DNA of 64,000 nucleotides, from assembly GCA_037975125.1 (NCBI GenBank), contig JAJQOW010000022.1:1-64000 (forward strand), given 5' to 3'. This DNA is from Latrodectus hesperus (lineage: Eukaryota > Arthropoda > Arachnida > Araneae > Theridiidae). The position numbers and the translations under genes were made by a program. The notes below the pieces were generated by a model that had not been told where the DNA came from, made no database searches, and saw only the letters and a list, made by a program, of their open reading frames with translations. Below, in pieces: positions 34,611 through 46,299 of this stretch (positions are counted from its first letter, which is position 1; each line of letters opens with the position of its first letter).

Positions 34611-35860
34611 AAATTTTTATAATTCAATAAAAGTTGATTGATTTGCGCTATCACTTTATATTTAGAGTTACGTAAAAATAAGGGAACATATCATATATAA
34701 ATTTTTTTTAAAGATTTAGGTGTAGTTAAGGTTTTATATATACGCTTGCCTGTTTATTTTAATAAAACTTCAAAATTCACTTAAGAACTTCCAGAATTCT
34801 CTTTAAGAAAAGGTGTGAGCAGTGTTCAAGGGCGTGTTGCAAATTTTATAGTAAATATCATGCACTCAATTGTTGAAATCTAGGGTTTAAATAAATAATA
34901 AAAATATTTTAAAATGGATAAAACAAGAAGTAGTAAGAGTTAATTTACCTATGATCTTAGCACAATAATCTGTTTCTCGTTTAAATAAAATATTTAGAAT
35001 TTTACTATTATATAATTTGCAGCGTTTAATAAATGATCAATAATTTTAAAATTAAGATTTTAATTTTTTTATGATATCAGTTGAATAAACTAAGAACATT
35101 TGTCTCCTGAGCCATTTCATTCAGCGATCAAATTTCATTTTAGCTGTTATGATATAAAAGAAGAAAAAATATATTATTTCAAATAGAAATGTATTTTTGG
35201 ATGAGTGAAGACAAACATAACACGCAGCAGTACATAAATTATTTGTGGGATTTAAAAAGTTGTTCCTCTAAAATTTAGAAATGTAAGTAACATCAAAATG
35301 AAAATTAAAACAATCTTTCTTTTAAAGTTTAACCGAAATAATTTTAACTTAGAAAGAGACGAATGTGATATTATATTAAAAAAGTACTCTTATATTAAAA
35401 AATGGGTACAGAAAAAGGATTTGTATGATCGCAAATACACAAAAAAATTCTAATGACAATAGGAAAGCTGTACAAATACAAAACCTATATAAAAGTATTT
35501 TAAAATAAGATTAAACGCCTGTAATGATTTAAAATTTTGCTTTCTAAACTGCGAAGAGAAATTTATATATATAGAGCGACCAATAAAATATTCATTTATG
35601 AGTTATTTTAATATTAATGACAAATCTTCGATTGAAATAAAAATCATTTTACTTTATTAAAGGAGCAGTTTTTCTGTTGGAAATAATTCCAATGAAAATT
35701 ACACTAAATACATAGCAAAAATTGATTATCTATTTCGTATCGCAAAATATATTTGAAAAATTGTTTTCTATACGAAAATACGCATTCGATTAAAATGTAC
35801 TCCTTAGAATACCAGCGTAATACAAGCGACAAGGTTAACTAATAATTTCTTACTTTAAAA
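34611..35860. other. AT-rich DNA leading into the satellite
   Basis: No gene recognised. The last 300 bp may contain very diverged satellite-like sequence, but I could not align it confidently. Confidence 0.4.
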
Positions 35861-38800
35861 GAATATTCTTGGGTTATTTTAATTGGAGGAATTTCATTAA
35901 TTTCCACATTAACAAAGAAGGATCTGCATGATAAGAAAAGATTCTATCGGGAGCTGTATTTTTGTTGAAGAATAACGAGATTATACTTTTAAACAAATAA
36001 AATATTAGCTTATTTAGAGCAATATTTCTTATGGAAATGTTTTCCATGGAAGCTTCCCGATTGAACGTAGATAAATAATTTTGTTTCTTAAATTATTAAC
36101 TATATAATATTTTTTAATAAAGTGGGAAGCAGCTTTCGCTTAGAAGGCACGTTAATGTAATCCATGGAACATCTTATTGTCATTTAGAAAGTTATCTTCC
36201 TAATTTAGAAGAATATTCTTGGGTTAATTTAATTGGAGGAAATTTCATTAATTTCCTCATTTACAAAGAAGGATCCGAGTGATGATAAAAAGATTCATTC
36301 GGAACCTGTATTTTTGTTGAAGAATAACGAGAATATTCTTTTAAATAAATAAAATATTGTGTTGCTTATTTAGAGCAATATTTCTTATGAAAATGTTTTC
36401 CATGGAAGCTTCCCGATTGAACGTAGATAAATAATTTTGTTTCTTAAATTATTAACTATATAAATTTTTTAATAAAGTGGGAAGCGGCTTTCGCTTAGAA
36501 GGCACGTTAATGTAATCCATGGAACATCTTATTGTCATTTAGAAAGTTATCATTTCCTAATTTAGAAGAATATTCTTGGGTTAATTTAATTGGAGGAAAT
36601 TTCATTAATTTCCTCATTTACAAAGAAGGATCCGAGTGATGATAAAAAGATTCATTCGGAACCTGTATTTTTGTTGAAAAATAACGAGAATATTCTTTTA
36701 AATAAATAAAATATTGTGTTGCTTATTTAGAGCAATATTTCTTATGAAAATGTTTTCCATGGAAGCTTCCCGATTGAACGTAGATAAATAATTTTGTTTC
36801 TTAAATTATTAACTATATAAATTTTTTAATAAAGTGGGAAGCGGCTTTCGCTTAGAAGGCACGTTAATGTAATCCATGGAACATCTTATTGTCATTTAGA
36901 AAGTTATCATTTCCTAATTTAGAAGAATATTCTTGGGTTAATTTAATTGGAGGAAATTTCATTAATTTCCTCATTTACAAAGAAGGATCCGAGTGATGAT
37001 AAAAAGATTCATTCGGAACCTGTATTTTTGTTGAAGAATAACGAGAATATTCTTTTAAATAAATAAAATATTGTGTTGCTTATTTAGAGCAATATTTCTT
37101 ATGAAAATGTTTTCCATGGAAGCTTCCCGATTGAACGTAGATAAATAATTTTGTTTCTTAAATTATTAACTATATAAATTTTTTAATAAAGTGGGAAGCG
37201 GCTTTCGCTTAGAAGGCACGTTAATGTAATCCATGGAACATCTTATTGTCATTTAGAAAGTTATCATTTCCTAATTTAGAAGAATATTCTTGGGTTAATT
37301 TAATTGGAGGAAATTTCATTAATTTCCTCATTTACAAAGAAGGATCCGAGTGATGATAAAAAGATTCATTCGGAACCTGTATTTTTGTTGAAGAATAACG
37401 AGAATATTCTTTTAAATAAATAAAATATTGTGTTGCTTATTTAGAGCAATATTTCTTATGAAAATGTTTTCCATGGAAGCTTCCCGATTGAACGTAGATA
37501 AATAATTTTGTTTCTTAAATTATTAACTATATAAATTTTTTAATAAAGTGGGAAGCGGCTTTCGCTTAGAAGGCACGTTAATGTAATCCATGGAACATCT
37601 TATTGTCATTTAGAAAGTTATCATTTCCTAATTTAGAAGAATATTCTTGGGTTAATTTAATTGGAGGAAATTTCATTAATTTCCTCATTTACAAAGAAGG
37701 ATCCGAGTGATGATAAAAAGATTCATTCGGAACCTGTATTTTTGTTGAAGAATAACGAGAATATTCTTTTAAATAAATAAAATATTGTGTTGCTTATTTA
37801 GAGCAATATTTCTTATGAAAATGTTTTCCATGGAAGCTTCCCGATTGAACGTAGATAAATAATTTTGTTTCTGAAATTATTAACTATATAAATTTTTTAA
37901 TAAAGTGGGAAGCGGCTTTCGCTTAGAAGGCACGTTAATGTAATCCATGGAACATCTTATTGTCATTTAGAAAGTTATCATTTCCTAATTTAGAAGAATA
38001 TTCTTGGGTTAATTTAATTGGAGGAAATTTCATTAATTTCCTCATTTACAAAGAAGGATCCGAGTGATGATAAAAAGATTCATTCGGAACCTGTATTTTT
38101 GTTGAAGAATAACGAGAATATTCTTTTAAATAAATAAAATATTGTGTTGCTTATTTAGAGCAATATTTCTTATGAAAATGTTTTCCATGGAAGCTTCTCG
38201 ATTGAACGTAGATAAATAATTTTGTTTCTGAAATTATTAACTATATAAATTTTTAATAAAGTGGGAAGCAGATTTCGCATAGAAGGCACGTTAATGTAAT
38301 CCATGGAACATCTTATTGTCATTTAGAAAGTTATCATTTCTTATTTTAGAAGAATACTCTTGGGTTAATTTAATTGGAAATTTCATTAATTTCCTCATTT
38401 ACAAAGAAGGATCCGAGTGATGATAAAAAGATTCATTCGGAACCTGTATTTTTGTTGAAGAATAACGAGAATATTCTTTTAAATAAATAAAATATTGTGT
38501 TGCTTATTTAGAGCAATATTTCTTATGAAAATGTTTTCCATGGAAGCTTCCCGATTGAACGTAGATAAATAATTTTGTTTCTTGAAATTATTAACTATAT
38601 AAATTTTTTAATAAAGTGGGAAGCGGCTTTCGCTTAGAAGGCACGTTAATGTAATCCATGGAACATCTTATTGTCATTTAGAAAGTTATCATTTCCTAAT
38701 TTAGAAGAATATTCTTGGGTTAATTTAATTGGAGGAAATTTCATTAATTTCCTCATTTACAAAGAAGGATCCGAGTGATGATAAAAAGATTCATTCGGAA

Positions 38801-40130
38801 CCTGTATTTTTGTTGAAGAATAACGAGAATATTCTTTTAAATAAATAAAATATTGTGTTGCTTATTTAGAGCAATATTTCTTATGAAAATGTTTTCCATG
38901 GAAGCTTCCCGATTGAACGTAGATAAATAATTTTGTTTCTTAAATTATTAACTATATAAATTTTTTAATAAAGTGGGAAGCGGCTTTCGCTTAGAAGGCA
39001 CGTTAATGTAATCCATGGAACATCTTATTGTCATTTAGAAAGTTATCATTTCCTAATTTAGAAGAATATTCTTGGGTTAATTTAATTGGAGGAAATTTCA
39101 TTAATTTCCTCATTTACAAAGAAGGATCCGAGTGATGATAAAAAGATTCATTCGGAACCTGTATTTTTGTTGAAGAATAACGAGAATATTCTTTTAAATA
39201 AATAAAATATTGTGTTGCTTATTTAGAGCAATATTTCTTATGAAAATGTTTTCCATGGAAGCTTCCCGATTGAACGTAGATAAATAATTTTGTTTCTGAA
39301 ATTATTAACTATATAAATTTTTTAATAAAGTGGGAAGCGGCTTTCGCTTAGAAGGCACGTTAATGTAATCCATGGAACATCTTATTGTCATTTAGAAAGT
39401 TATCATTTCGTATTTTAGAAGAATATTCTTGTGTTAAATTAATTGGAGGAAATTTCATTAATTTCCTCATTTACAAAGAAGGATCCGAGTGATGATAAAA
39501 AGATTCATTCGGAACCTGTATTTTTGTTGAAGAATAACGAGAATATTCTTTTAAATAAATAAAATATTGTGTTGCTTATATAGAGCAACATTTCTTATGA
39601 AAATGTTTTCCATTGAAGCTTCCCGATTGAACGTAGATAAAAAATTGTGTTTGTGAAATTGTTAACTATATAAATTTTTTAATAAAGTGGGAAGCAGCTT
39701 TCGCTTAGAAAGCACGTTATTGTAATCCATGGAACATCTTATTGTCATTTAGAAAGTTATCATTTCGTATTTTAGAAGAATATTCTTGGGTTAAATTAAT
39801 TGGAGGAAATTTCATTAATTTCCTCATTTACAAAGAAGGATCCGAGTGATGATAAAAAGATTCATTCGGAACCTGTATTTTTGTTGAAGAATAACGAGAA
39901 TATTCTTTTAAATAAATAAAATACTGTGATGCTTATTTAGAGCAACATTTCTTATGAAAATGTTTTCCATTGAAGCTTCCCGATTGAACGTAGATAAAAA
40001 ATTGTGTTTGTGAAATTGTTAACTATATAAATTTTTAATAAAGTGGGAAGCAGCTTTCGCTTAGAAAGCACGTTAATGTAATCCATGGAACATCTTATTG
40101 TCATTTCTTATTTTAAAAGAATATATATTT
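35861..40130 (+). repeat. satellite array, twelve units of about 357 bp
   Basis: The marker gaatattctt starts each unit at 35861, 36211, 36568, 36925, 37282, 37639, 37996, 38352, 38707, 39064, 39421 and 39778. Spacing is 357 bp for most steps, 350 for the first and 355-356 around 38352-38707. Interior units look nearly identical and edge units are diverged. Each unit contains ggatcc, aagctt and two ccatgg sites, the hairpin gaggaaatt-tcatt-aatttcctc, and two agaatattct palindromes. There is no open reading frame. It is ordinary satellite architecture, oriented head to tail. Confidence 0.97.
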
Positions 40131-40489
40131 TAAAAGAAGTTGTAAAGTTATTCGTTTTCCCTAATTTTATATTCTTGCAAATTTTTCAAAGAACTCCATC
40201 AGAGTTAGGTAAATAAAAATTCTAAATGTGTGTAGTACCTTGATATTAAATCTAATTTTTAGCAGTGATTTCTTAATTTAGTATTTAATTTTAAACTTGC
40301 TATATTGATTAAAATATTTTTTCCAAAATTATATAAATCTTTTACAAATCCTAATTGTTTTGCAATGATCATATACTTATATATTAATAATTATAAAATG
40401 TGTACAAATATATTTTGGTAGATCCATTCAGTCCTAAAGTAACATATAAGAAAATTAGATTTCAGCTTGATTCTCTTCAAATTCAAGCC
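40131..40489. other. AT-rich spacer after the satellite
   Basis: No features recognised. Confidence 0.4.
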
Positions 40490-40871
40490 GAGCTGGCAAC
40501 TGAAGGGCGCTTATCCAGTTAATGTTAAAGTCAAAATTGTCGTTGCACTTGCATACTTCACTGTACCTAGTCCTGTGAGATGGACTTTACCAGTTGGATA
40601 GAAGCAGCCGGATGGAGTATTCATGGTTTTGAAGCTGGGAGCAATAAGTATCTTAAGAATTGACCTGCCACCCCCAGATGCGTCAACTCACCTGGAGGAC
40701 ATTGCGGCTAGATTTAGTGTGCCCCGGTCGACTTTAGCGAAAAGAACGGGACCTTGGCCAGCCTGGGACTCAATTTCACTTCTTTCCGAAAGTGAGAATG
40801 ACTCCCTCATTAACCAGGCCCCATGGCCTCAATTTTGGGATGGGATATAAAATTATATAGGAAAACAATGG

Positions 40872-41001
40872 TACAAAAATACATAGGATTATGAAATTAC
40901 AAGAATATGTAGGATCACAAAGTTGCAAAAATACGTGGAATTACACACTTACAGGAATACATAGGACTACAAATGTATGAAAATACGAAGGATTACAATT
41001 A
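40872..41001. repeat. 26-bp minisatellite, five copies
   Basis: Units follow the pattern tacaaaaatacataggatta plus six bases, with five successive 26-bp copies differing at several positions. It lies within or next to the 3' region of the minus-strand LINE. Confidence 0.85.
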
Positions 41002-41185
41002 ATGACTTTAAAAAGAACAACACACTGAAAAAATGAATTTGAAGAGGAGCTCATAAATCAAAAACAGCTTATTGAAAAGAATCCATTAAAACAGGTTGAA
41101 GCTACTATTTGCTTAGTAAAATCTAAGCACTTAGGCTAAGTACTTAAATCCAAGTACTTAGGCTTGGGATATTAGCAGAGGAGGG

Positions 41186-42300
41186 TCAATGATGATTCTT
41201 CTTGAACCACGTGAATAAGCACTCTTGACTAATAAGGAAGTCCATTAGCTGGTTTAGTTTTAATCTAGAGGTCTTGTAAGAGAGTACGGCTGGTTTCCAG
41301 TTAATAACCCACTGCTTTGCAGGAGTTGATAAATGCCACGAGGATGTAAGTGGGCAGACCGTGAGATAGTGTATTGGGTCTTCCTCGTTACCACAGGTAC
41401 AATTTGGGGTGTCCGTTAGACCCACCCTGTAGAAGTAAGTAGGGAATGGGCCATGGCCGGTCATGAAAAGGATTTCATTCCTGGTCCAATTTAAAGATTT
41501 GTTGGAAACTATAGAGATAATTTCATGTACTAGACGACCAGTAGATGCATTGGACCAATCGTCCTGCCATTTCTCCTTGATCCAGTTGTGCAGGGTGTGC
41601 TTGACTGAGCAGCGTGGTAGAGGGATGTCTACATGCTGAAGAGAAGAAGAGGCTGCCACTTTTGCCTCCTTGTCAGCTGCCTCATTACCCTCTATTCCAA
41701 CATGAGCTTTGACCCATCGAAGTTGGATAGAAGGAAAGTCCAGCAGGAAACTTTGAAGTGATCTGACGAGAGAGCTAGATGAAAAGGGATTGTGGCTCGA
41801 TTTGAGAGCTGCCTGGCTGTCAGACCAAATAGTGGCAATGGTGTTCTCTAGCGTGACAAATTTAACTGCTTCGCCTATGGCCAAAACCTCGGCTTGAAAG
41901 ACTGAGTTATCTTCTCTCAGCTTTTTTTTCCAGACATGCGTCTTTACTGAATTTTTATAAGCTACAAAAGTTGAGCCGAGCACTTCTTCCAACTTTGAAC
42001 CATCTGTGAATATTTAAAGGGATTCTGCTGGTGGCCATGACATCTGCAGTTTCTTTGACAGCGACTCTTTCACTCAGATTAAAGAGACCAGGGTGGAAGG
42101 AGTCAATGCTCATTTTACTTTCGATATCTGAAGGTGATGGGAGCGGTGGATAGAGACACTGAATTCCGCCTCTGGTAAGTCGTATGTATTTTGCCTCTGC
42201 TTCTATTATCAGGTGCAGGGGAGGAAGGCCAATTATTACCTGGAGAGCGGAGGTGGGTGCTGAGCGGAAAACTCCGGTGATACTAAGAAGAAACCTTCGT
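41186..42300 (-). pseudogene. LINE ORF2 C-terminal part (RNase H and tail)
   Basis: A 268-codon open frame (41992-41186) follows a broken upstream part (to about 42300) that resembles the RT-to-RNase H connector (IIGLPPLHLIIEAEAKYIR). RNase H signatures are present: AEVLAIGEAV, IWSDSQAAL and RWVKAHVGIEGNEAADKEA. The tail has FMTGHGPFPTYFYRVG and CTCGNEEDPIHYLTVC (CxC...H...C). The first Asp block (YTDGS-like) is degraded near an in-frame stop at about 42015. It was cut off at the 5' side during insertion. The long intact frame suggests moderate age. Confidence 0.85.
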
Positions 42301-42334
42301 TGAATAGATATTTAAGTCAATGTAGCATTAGGTT

Positions 42335-42450
42335 AAGTAGTTTGTGAGTTCGGTTTTCATCTTGGATTCTAAATCACTAAAAACATCTTCAACTATTTTT
42401 TAACTGTATGCAACGATCTAATTTGTCCTCGTGAGTGAAAAATAACTGTA
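42335..42450 (+). mobile_element. SINE-A, old partial copy
   Basis: Remnants such as agtttgtgagttcggtttt and gatctaatttgtcctcgtga, then gaaaaataactgt, follow the family order. The head is lost and no target duplication is visible. Confidence 0.45.
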
Positions 42451-42659
42451 GAATCATAAAGGAAGAAAAAAACTTTGATTTATACACCTTGATAATGACA
42501 CATACTTTTAATAACCACGAGATTATTTTAGAGCTGTGATTTAGGCCGTGTACTTTGCTTTCTGCCATTGGTTTTATACTATTCTAAAATTTAATTTGTA
42601 ACTGCTCTAAATAATTATATTCCTTTAAACTATTAATGCATATATATAAACACACACAG

Positions 42660-42816
<157 letters not shown>

Positions 42817-42835
42817 TACAAACAGAAACACACAT

Positions 42836-42966
42836 AGACAGATATACATACAGACACATATTTACATATACACAGAGACACATATCTACATGTACACCGA
42901 GACACATATCTACATGTACACCGAGACACATATTTACATGTACAGAGAGACACATATACATACACA
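42836..42966. repeat. 24-bp minisatellite, about four to five copies
   Basis: The unit approximates gacacatatctacatgtaca plus four bases. It is best preserved at 42876-42950 and decays at both edges toward the microsatellite. It probably arose from the same simple-sequence tract. Confidence 0.85.
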
Positions 42967-43553
42967 TATATAAAATTTCAACTGATTTTTCGTTAACTTA
43001 ACTCTTCAATATCTAACCAAATAAATTCTAAAAGAAAATTTTTTAACTCATTTCTAGCGGCAAAAGTATGCGCTTAGTCCAGTTAATGTTAAAGTCTATC
43101 TAAGTAATTACTGCATAGGAAATATAGTAAGCTAACGAGTTTAGATTATTGGGCAAATTACTAATCTGTTCACTGAACTAATAAATATACTCCTCATGGG
43201 GGCTAACCTTTTTTGTGTGAGTGCGGGTGTTCCAATCCCGAGGTACCCAGGGATCTATGATCTGTTTTTCCTTTATTCTCTTTCTAATCTTTTCCTTACC
43301 ATTTCCATCTTTCGATAGCAAGCGAGAGAGCTCTCTATAAGTAGATGTAACCGCTGTGTGTGCTTCTTACTTCTCACGGACAGTCAACTTTCCCACGTGT
43401 TGGTTGTGCGTGGAAATCTTTTGGATTGTGTACACTGTGGCTTCCCAGTGTATCAATCGGTTAGTTCCTAGATACAATCGCTGCTAATCTGCTAGGGCTC
43501 AAGCTAAGGGGTCACAGCCTTGGGCTTGGCATTAAGGGTAGTCATTGCGGCTC

Positions 43554-43798
43554 AGATGCCGTACAATGCAGGATTCCAAATTTGAATTTGCTTGACGATG
43601 AAGAAATGTTGCCAAGGTGACGTATTGTGACGTGCACAATGACGTAAATACTAGGGTTGCCAAAATAGAATTTCCTGCATAATTTTTATAGGTCTCAATA
43701 TTTATGACGTAATAAAAACTAAGTTGCCAGATACATAAGAAAATTCGCAAAAAAAATCACAAAACTGAGAATTAGATATCCTGGATTATACGGCATCT
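43554..43798. mobile_element. MITE-like element with 21-bp terminal inverted repeats
   Basis: agatgccgtacaatgcaggat at the left (43554-43574) mirrors atcctggattatacggcatct at the right (43778-43798), with 19 of 21 positions paired. The 245-bp insert interrupts the LINE leader, which resumes on the right. Several tgacgt/tgacgta motifs lie inside. The superfamily is unclear because no target duplication is evident. Confidence 0.8.
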
Positions 43799-44389
43799 GT
43801 GTCGTCACTGCTTTGGGGTTGACTCCCTGCGTATGGGCGTCGAGTAGCACTATGGTAAGCACCGAGGCTTAAAATGTCCAGAATATGTGGCTGACAGCCC
43901 TTTTAGAGCTTCGTGGTGGGCGGTGCCGTCGTTTTTGAATCCTTAAAAATATCCTTTATCCTTAAATCTTTATGGGTTTTAATTCTCGCGTCATTGAAGT
44001 CAATACATCAGTTCGTTATATGTTGATAAGCTCACCAGGCAGTTTTCATGCAGTATCGCCGTTTCTGATACAAAAACGTTTGACATGAACTATTGGTAAC
44101 GTAAAAAAATGTTAAAAAATTACGATTGGGGCAGATTTTCTTATTGAAGTTGACACTAAATAAGCTTCGGTAATCTTTAATAAAAAAGTGGGTTTATTTT
44201 TTCAGTCGAAACATCATTTTATAAAACTTTAAACGAGTCTTGTGATTTCCTTTCCAACCCCGATTTTCATGTGTTACAAAAGCAGAATGTTTGGAAGAAC
44301 TTAGTGATTAAGGAGTTTGTTCTGTATGTCGTATAAACATTCGATGTGACGGTGGACTTACTCCCTCTGCCTTAATTCTCAGACACTAG

Positions 44390-44736
44390 TATTACCAGAA
44401 AGTAGGTAACATAAACTGCCGACTCCATCCATACATTCCTAACATTTTTAGTTTTAAATGTCAGAAATATTGTCACTCCCAACATGCTTGTAGGAATACT
44501 GATCCTATGTGCGGAAAATGTGCGCAATCTTGTCATGAAACTAATGCTTGTACTTCAGATTTTGTCAAGTGTTGTAACTGTTCTGGTTCACATGCTGCTG
44601 CTTTTTCCAAATTTTACCCTATATGGATCTCGGAGAAAGAGATAATTACAACATAGATGAAACAAAATATTACTTTCCCGGAAGCAAAGCAATTAGTAAC
44701 ATACAGAACACCAAAAGTTAGCATTTTCTTTTCTTC
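44390..44736 (+). pseudogene. degenerate LINE ORF1 with zinc-knuckle remnants
   Basis: Plus-strand frames contain CRKYCHSQHAC-like and CGKCAQSCHETNAC patterns and CCNCSGSHAAAFSKF, aligning with the three knuckles of the intact ORF1. The next region resembles IWISEKEI and ITFPEAKQL, also in the intact protein. Multiple stops and shifts are present. The mariner at 44739 then interrupts it. Confidence 0.75.
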
Positions 44737-44824
44737 TACAGAGGGTATTAACACATTTTTAGAACGATTTCGGGGCCGTTTAATTAATGTTTAAAATGTA
44801 AAGACTATTTTTTTAAATATTCAT

Positions 44825-45889
44825 TCAATCTGATAGACTTTTTTCTGGACTATAAGTCTGCATCGTGATTTCCTTGATACAAGAGTTTTTCGTAAAATTT
44901 CCAGGGTTATTGCTTTCCATTCCTCTTCCAGACTCCATCCATCGTGGTGGGTTTGCGTTTAGAAAGAACTCTTTTAGCAGACCAAAGGCACAATAGTCCA
45001 TAGGTGAAACGTCAGGGGACTTCACAGGAATAAGTTGAAAAGGTATATATGCAATACCTGTATTAGTCTTCATTTTTTCAAGGAATGCAGTGGTAGTTTT
45101 CGAAGTATGACTTGTAGCTTTGTCTTGATGATGTTTTACTCTTTGAAAGTCTTTGGGATAAAGAAGTGTAATTTCTTCTGTAAATATTGGACGTAAAGCC
45201 TTCTCTTGATAGTATGATGAGTTGATTTTAACATTTTTTTCTACTTTTTTTATTTTTAATTTCCCATTGTAGGAGAAACCTGCAACTATCATAAACCCTT
45301 TACTGAAACTTTCTTTACATTGACGGAACCAGGTTGGTAAATTTTTTCTCGTTTTCTATAGTAATTAAACCTTTCTTTGTGTTGAAGAAATTTAGATAAA
45401 CCCATGCTTCATCAAGGGTCACAATGTGTTTCCGTTTATCTCCTGCTAAATGGTTTTCATATAGGATTCTACAAAATGTTTTGCGTTGAGCCACATGCCT
45501 TGGCAAAAGCTGGTGAACATTATGTTTTTTAGCTTTTTTAAGTTGTAAATATTGGTTTATAATTTTATTTATTGTTGCTATACAGATGTATCTAAAGACT
45601 TTGCAATTGATTTCTGTGTTGGTGGATTTTCTCTTGTTACCAGCGACTTCACTTTAGAAACATTTGAAACAGTACGTAATTTTTTTGGATATTCGTTTGG
45701 AATCTTCTTTCCATGTAGAAATATGGATTGACGGTTTTTACCTGTCCGATTAATAATGTTCCTTATTTTGCACTTAGAAATTTTAATACCATGCATTTCA
45801 CAACGTTCTTGAATCCTGGAATAAGAATATTTCTCTTCGGAAAGCCCCAAAAGATATCCTTCAATCCATAGCTTGTTTACATGCGACAT
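44825..45889 (-). pseudogene. mariner-like transposase, DD41D spacing, with frameshifts
   Basis: Three adjacent pieces make up the protein. 45889-45578 is the DNA-binding N-terminus starting MSHVNKLWIEG. 45506-45315 has the first catalytic Asp in HIVTLDEAWVYL. 45292-44825 has the second Asp in HHQDKATSHT and the third in SPDVSPMDYCAFG. Exactly 41 residues lie between the second and third Asp, matching the DD41D (rosa/visitor-type) group rather than DD34D mariner. All three Asp are present, but at least two frame breaks, near 45550 and 45300, disable it. Confidence 0.87.
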
Positions 45890-45927
45890 TTTGAAAGAAA
45901 AATAAATTTAAAAGTAGCAGTTTTAAA

Positions 45928-45969
45928 TTATTTGAAATGAGAAAGTATACTCTTTCTCATTTCAAATAA
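45928..45969. repeat. perfect 18-bp inverted repeat in the transposon leader
   Basis: ttatttgaaatgagaaag, a tatact loop, then its exact complement. It lies between the transposase start (45889) and the right terminal repeat. It may be a fold-back accident or a regulatory hairpin of the element. Confidence 0.9.
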
Positions 45970-46105
45970 TAAACTTTTACAAAAAAATTTATTCTAAAAC
46001 GTTTACTTTTTAAAATTCTTAATCCAAATCGTTCTAAAAATGTGTTAATACCCTCTGTATTTTATAAACAGTTGCAAAAATAAACAGCAATCCAGTAACG
46101 AAGAG

Positions 46106-46281
46106 CCGAGCTGGCAGCCGAATGGTTAGCGCTCTTGCCTTCGGTTCAACAGTTCGTGGGTTCAAATCCCACCTTGGGTATGGATGTTTGTAGTGGTTTG
46201 GAATCCACTTTAAACCGTAGGTCCCAGTCTAATTAGCCCTCGTGTGCAAAAAAAATGACCGTTGAGCGACAAACAAACAAA
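46106..46281 (+). mobile_element. SINE-A with 14-bp target duplication
   Basis: Flanked by ccagtaacgaagag (46092-46105 and 46282-46295). Near-consensus with small changes (gggttcaaatccc in the B-box stem; ttgggtatggatg). It lies in ORF1-derived LINE sequence, so it is younger than that LINE copy. Confidence 0.93.
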
Positions 46282-46299
46282 CCAGTAACGAAGAGTAAT

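Larger units (their letters stand above)
40490..42305 (-). mobile_element. 5'-truncated LINE with long 3' region
   Basis: The minus strand carries the last third of a LINE ORF2 (42305-41186), then a downstream region reaching about 40490, which includes a GC-richer block (40490-40850) and a 26-bp minisatellite. A short block cttatccagttaatgttaaagtc at 40509 recurs as cttagtccagttaatgttaaagtc at 43073, hinting at a shared repeat end. The lower boundary is uncertain. Confidence 0.65.
44739..46057 (-). mobile_element. Tc1/mariner element of the DD41D type
   Basis: Perfect 32-bp terminal inverted repeats start cagagggtattaacacattt (44739-44770) and are mirrored at 46026-46057. TA dinucleotides flank both sides (44737-44738, 46058-46059). 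Total length is 1,319 bp. The transposase is on the minus strand. Just before its start, an inverted repeat of 18-bp arms and a 6-bp loop lies at 45928-45969. The perfect terminal repeats point to a fairly recent insertion into the dead LINE. Confidence 0.93.

Noticed and set aside
35861..40130. CRISPR array
   Set aside because: Units are 357 bp, contiguous and without distinct spacers, in a eukaryotic genome. It is a satellite.
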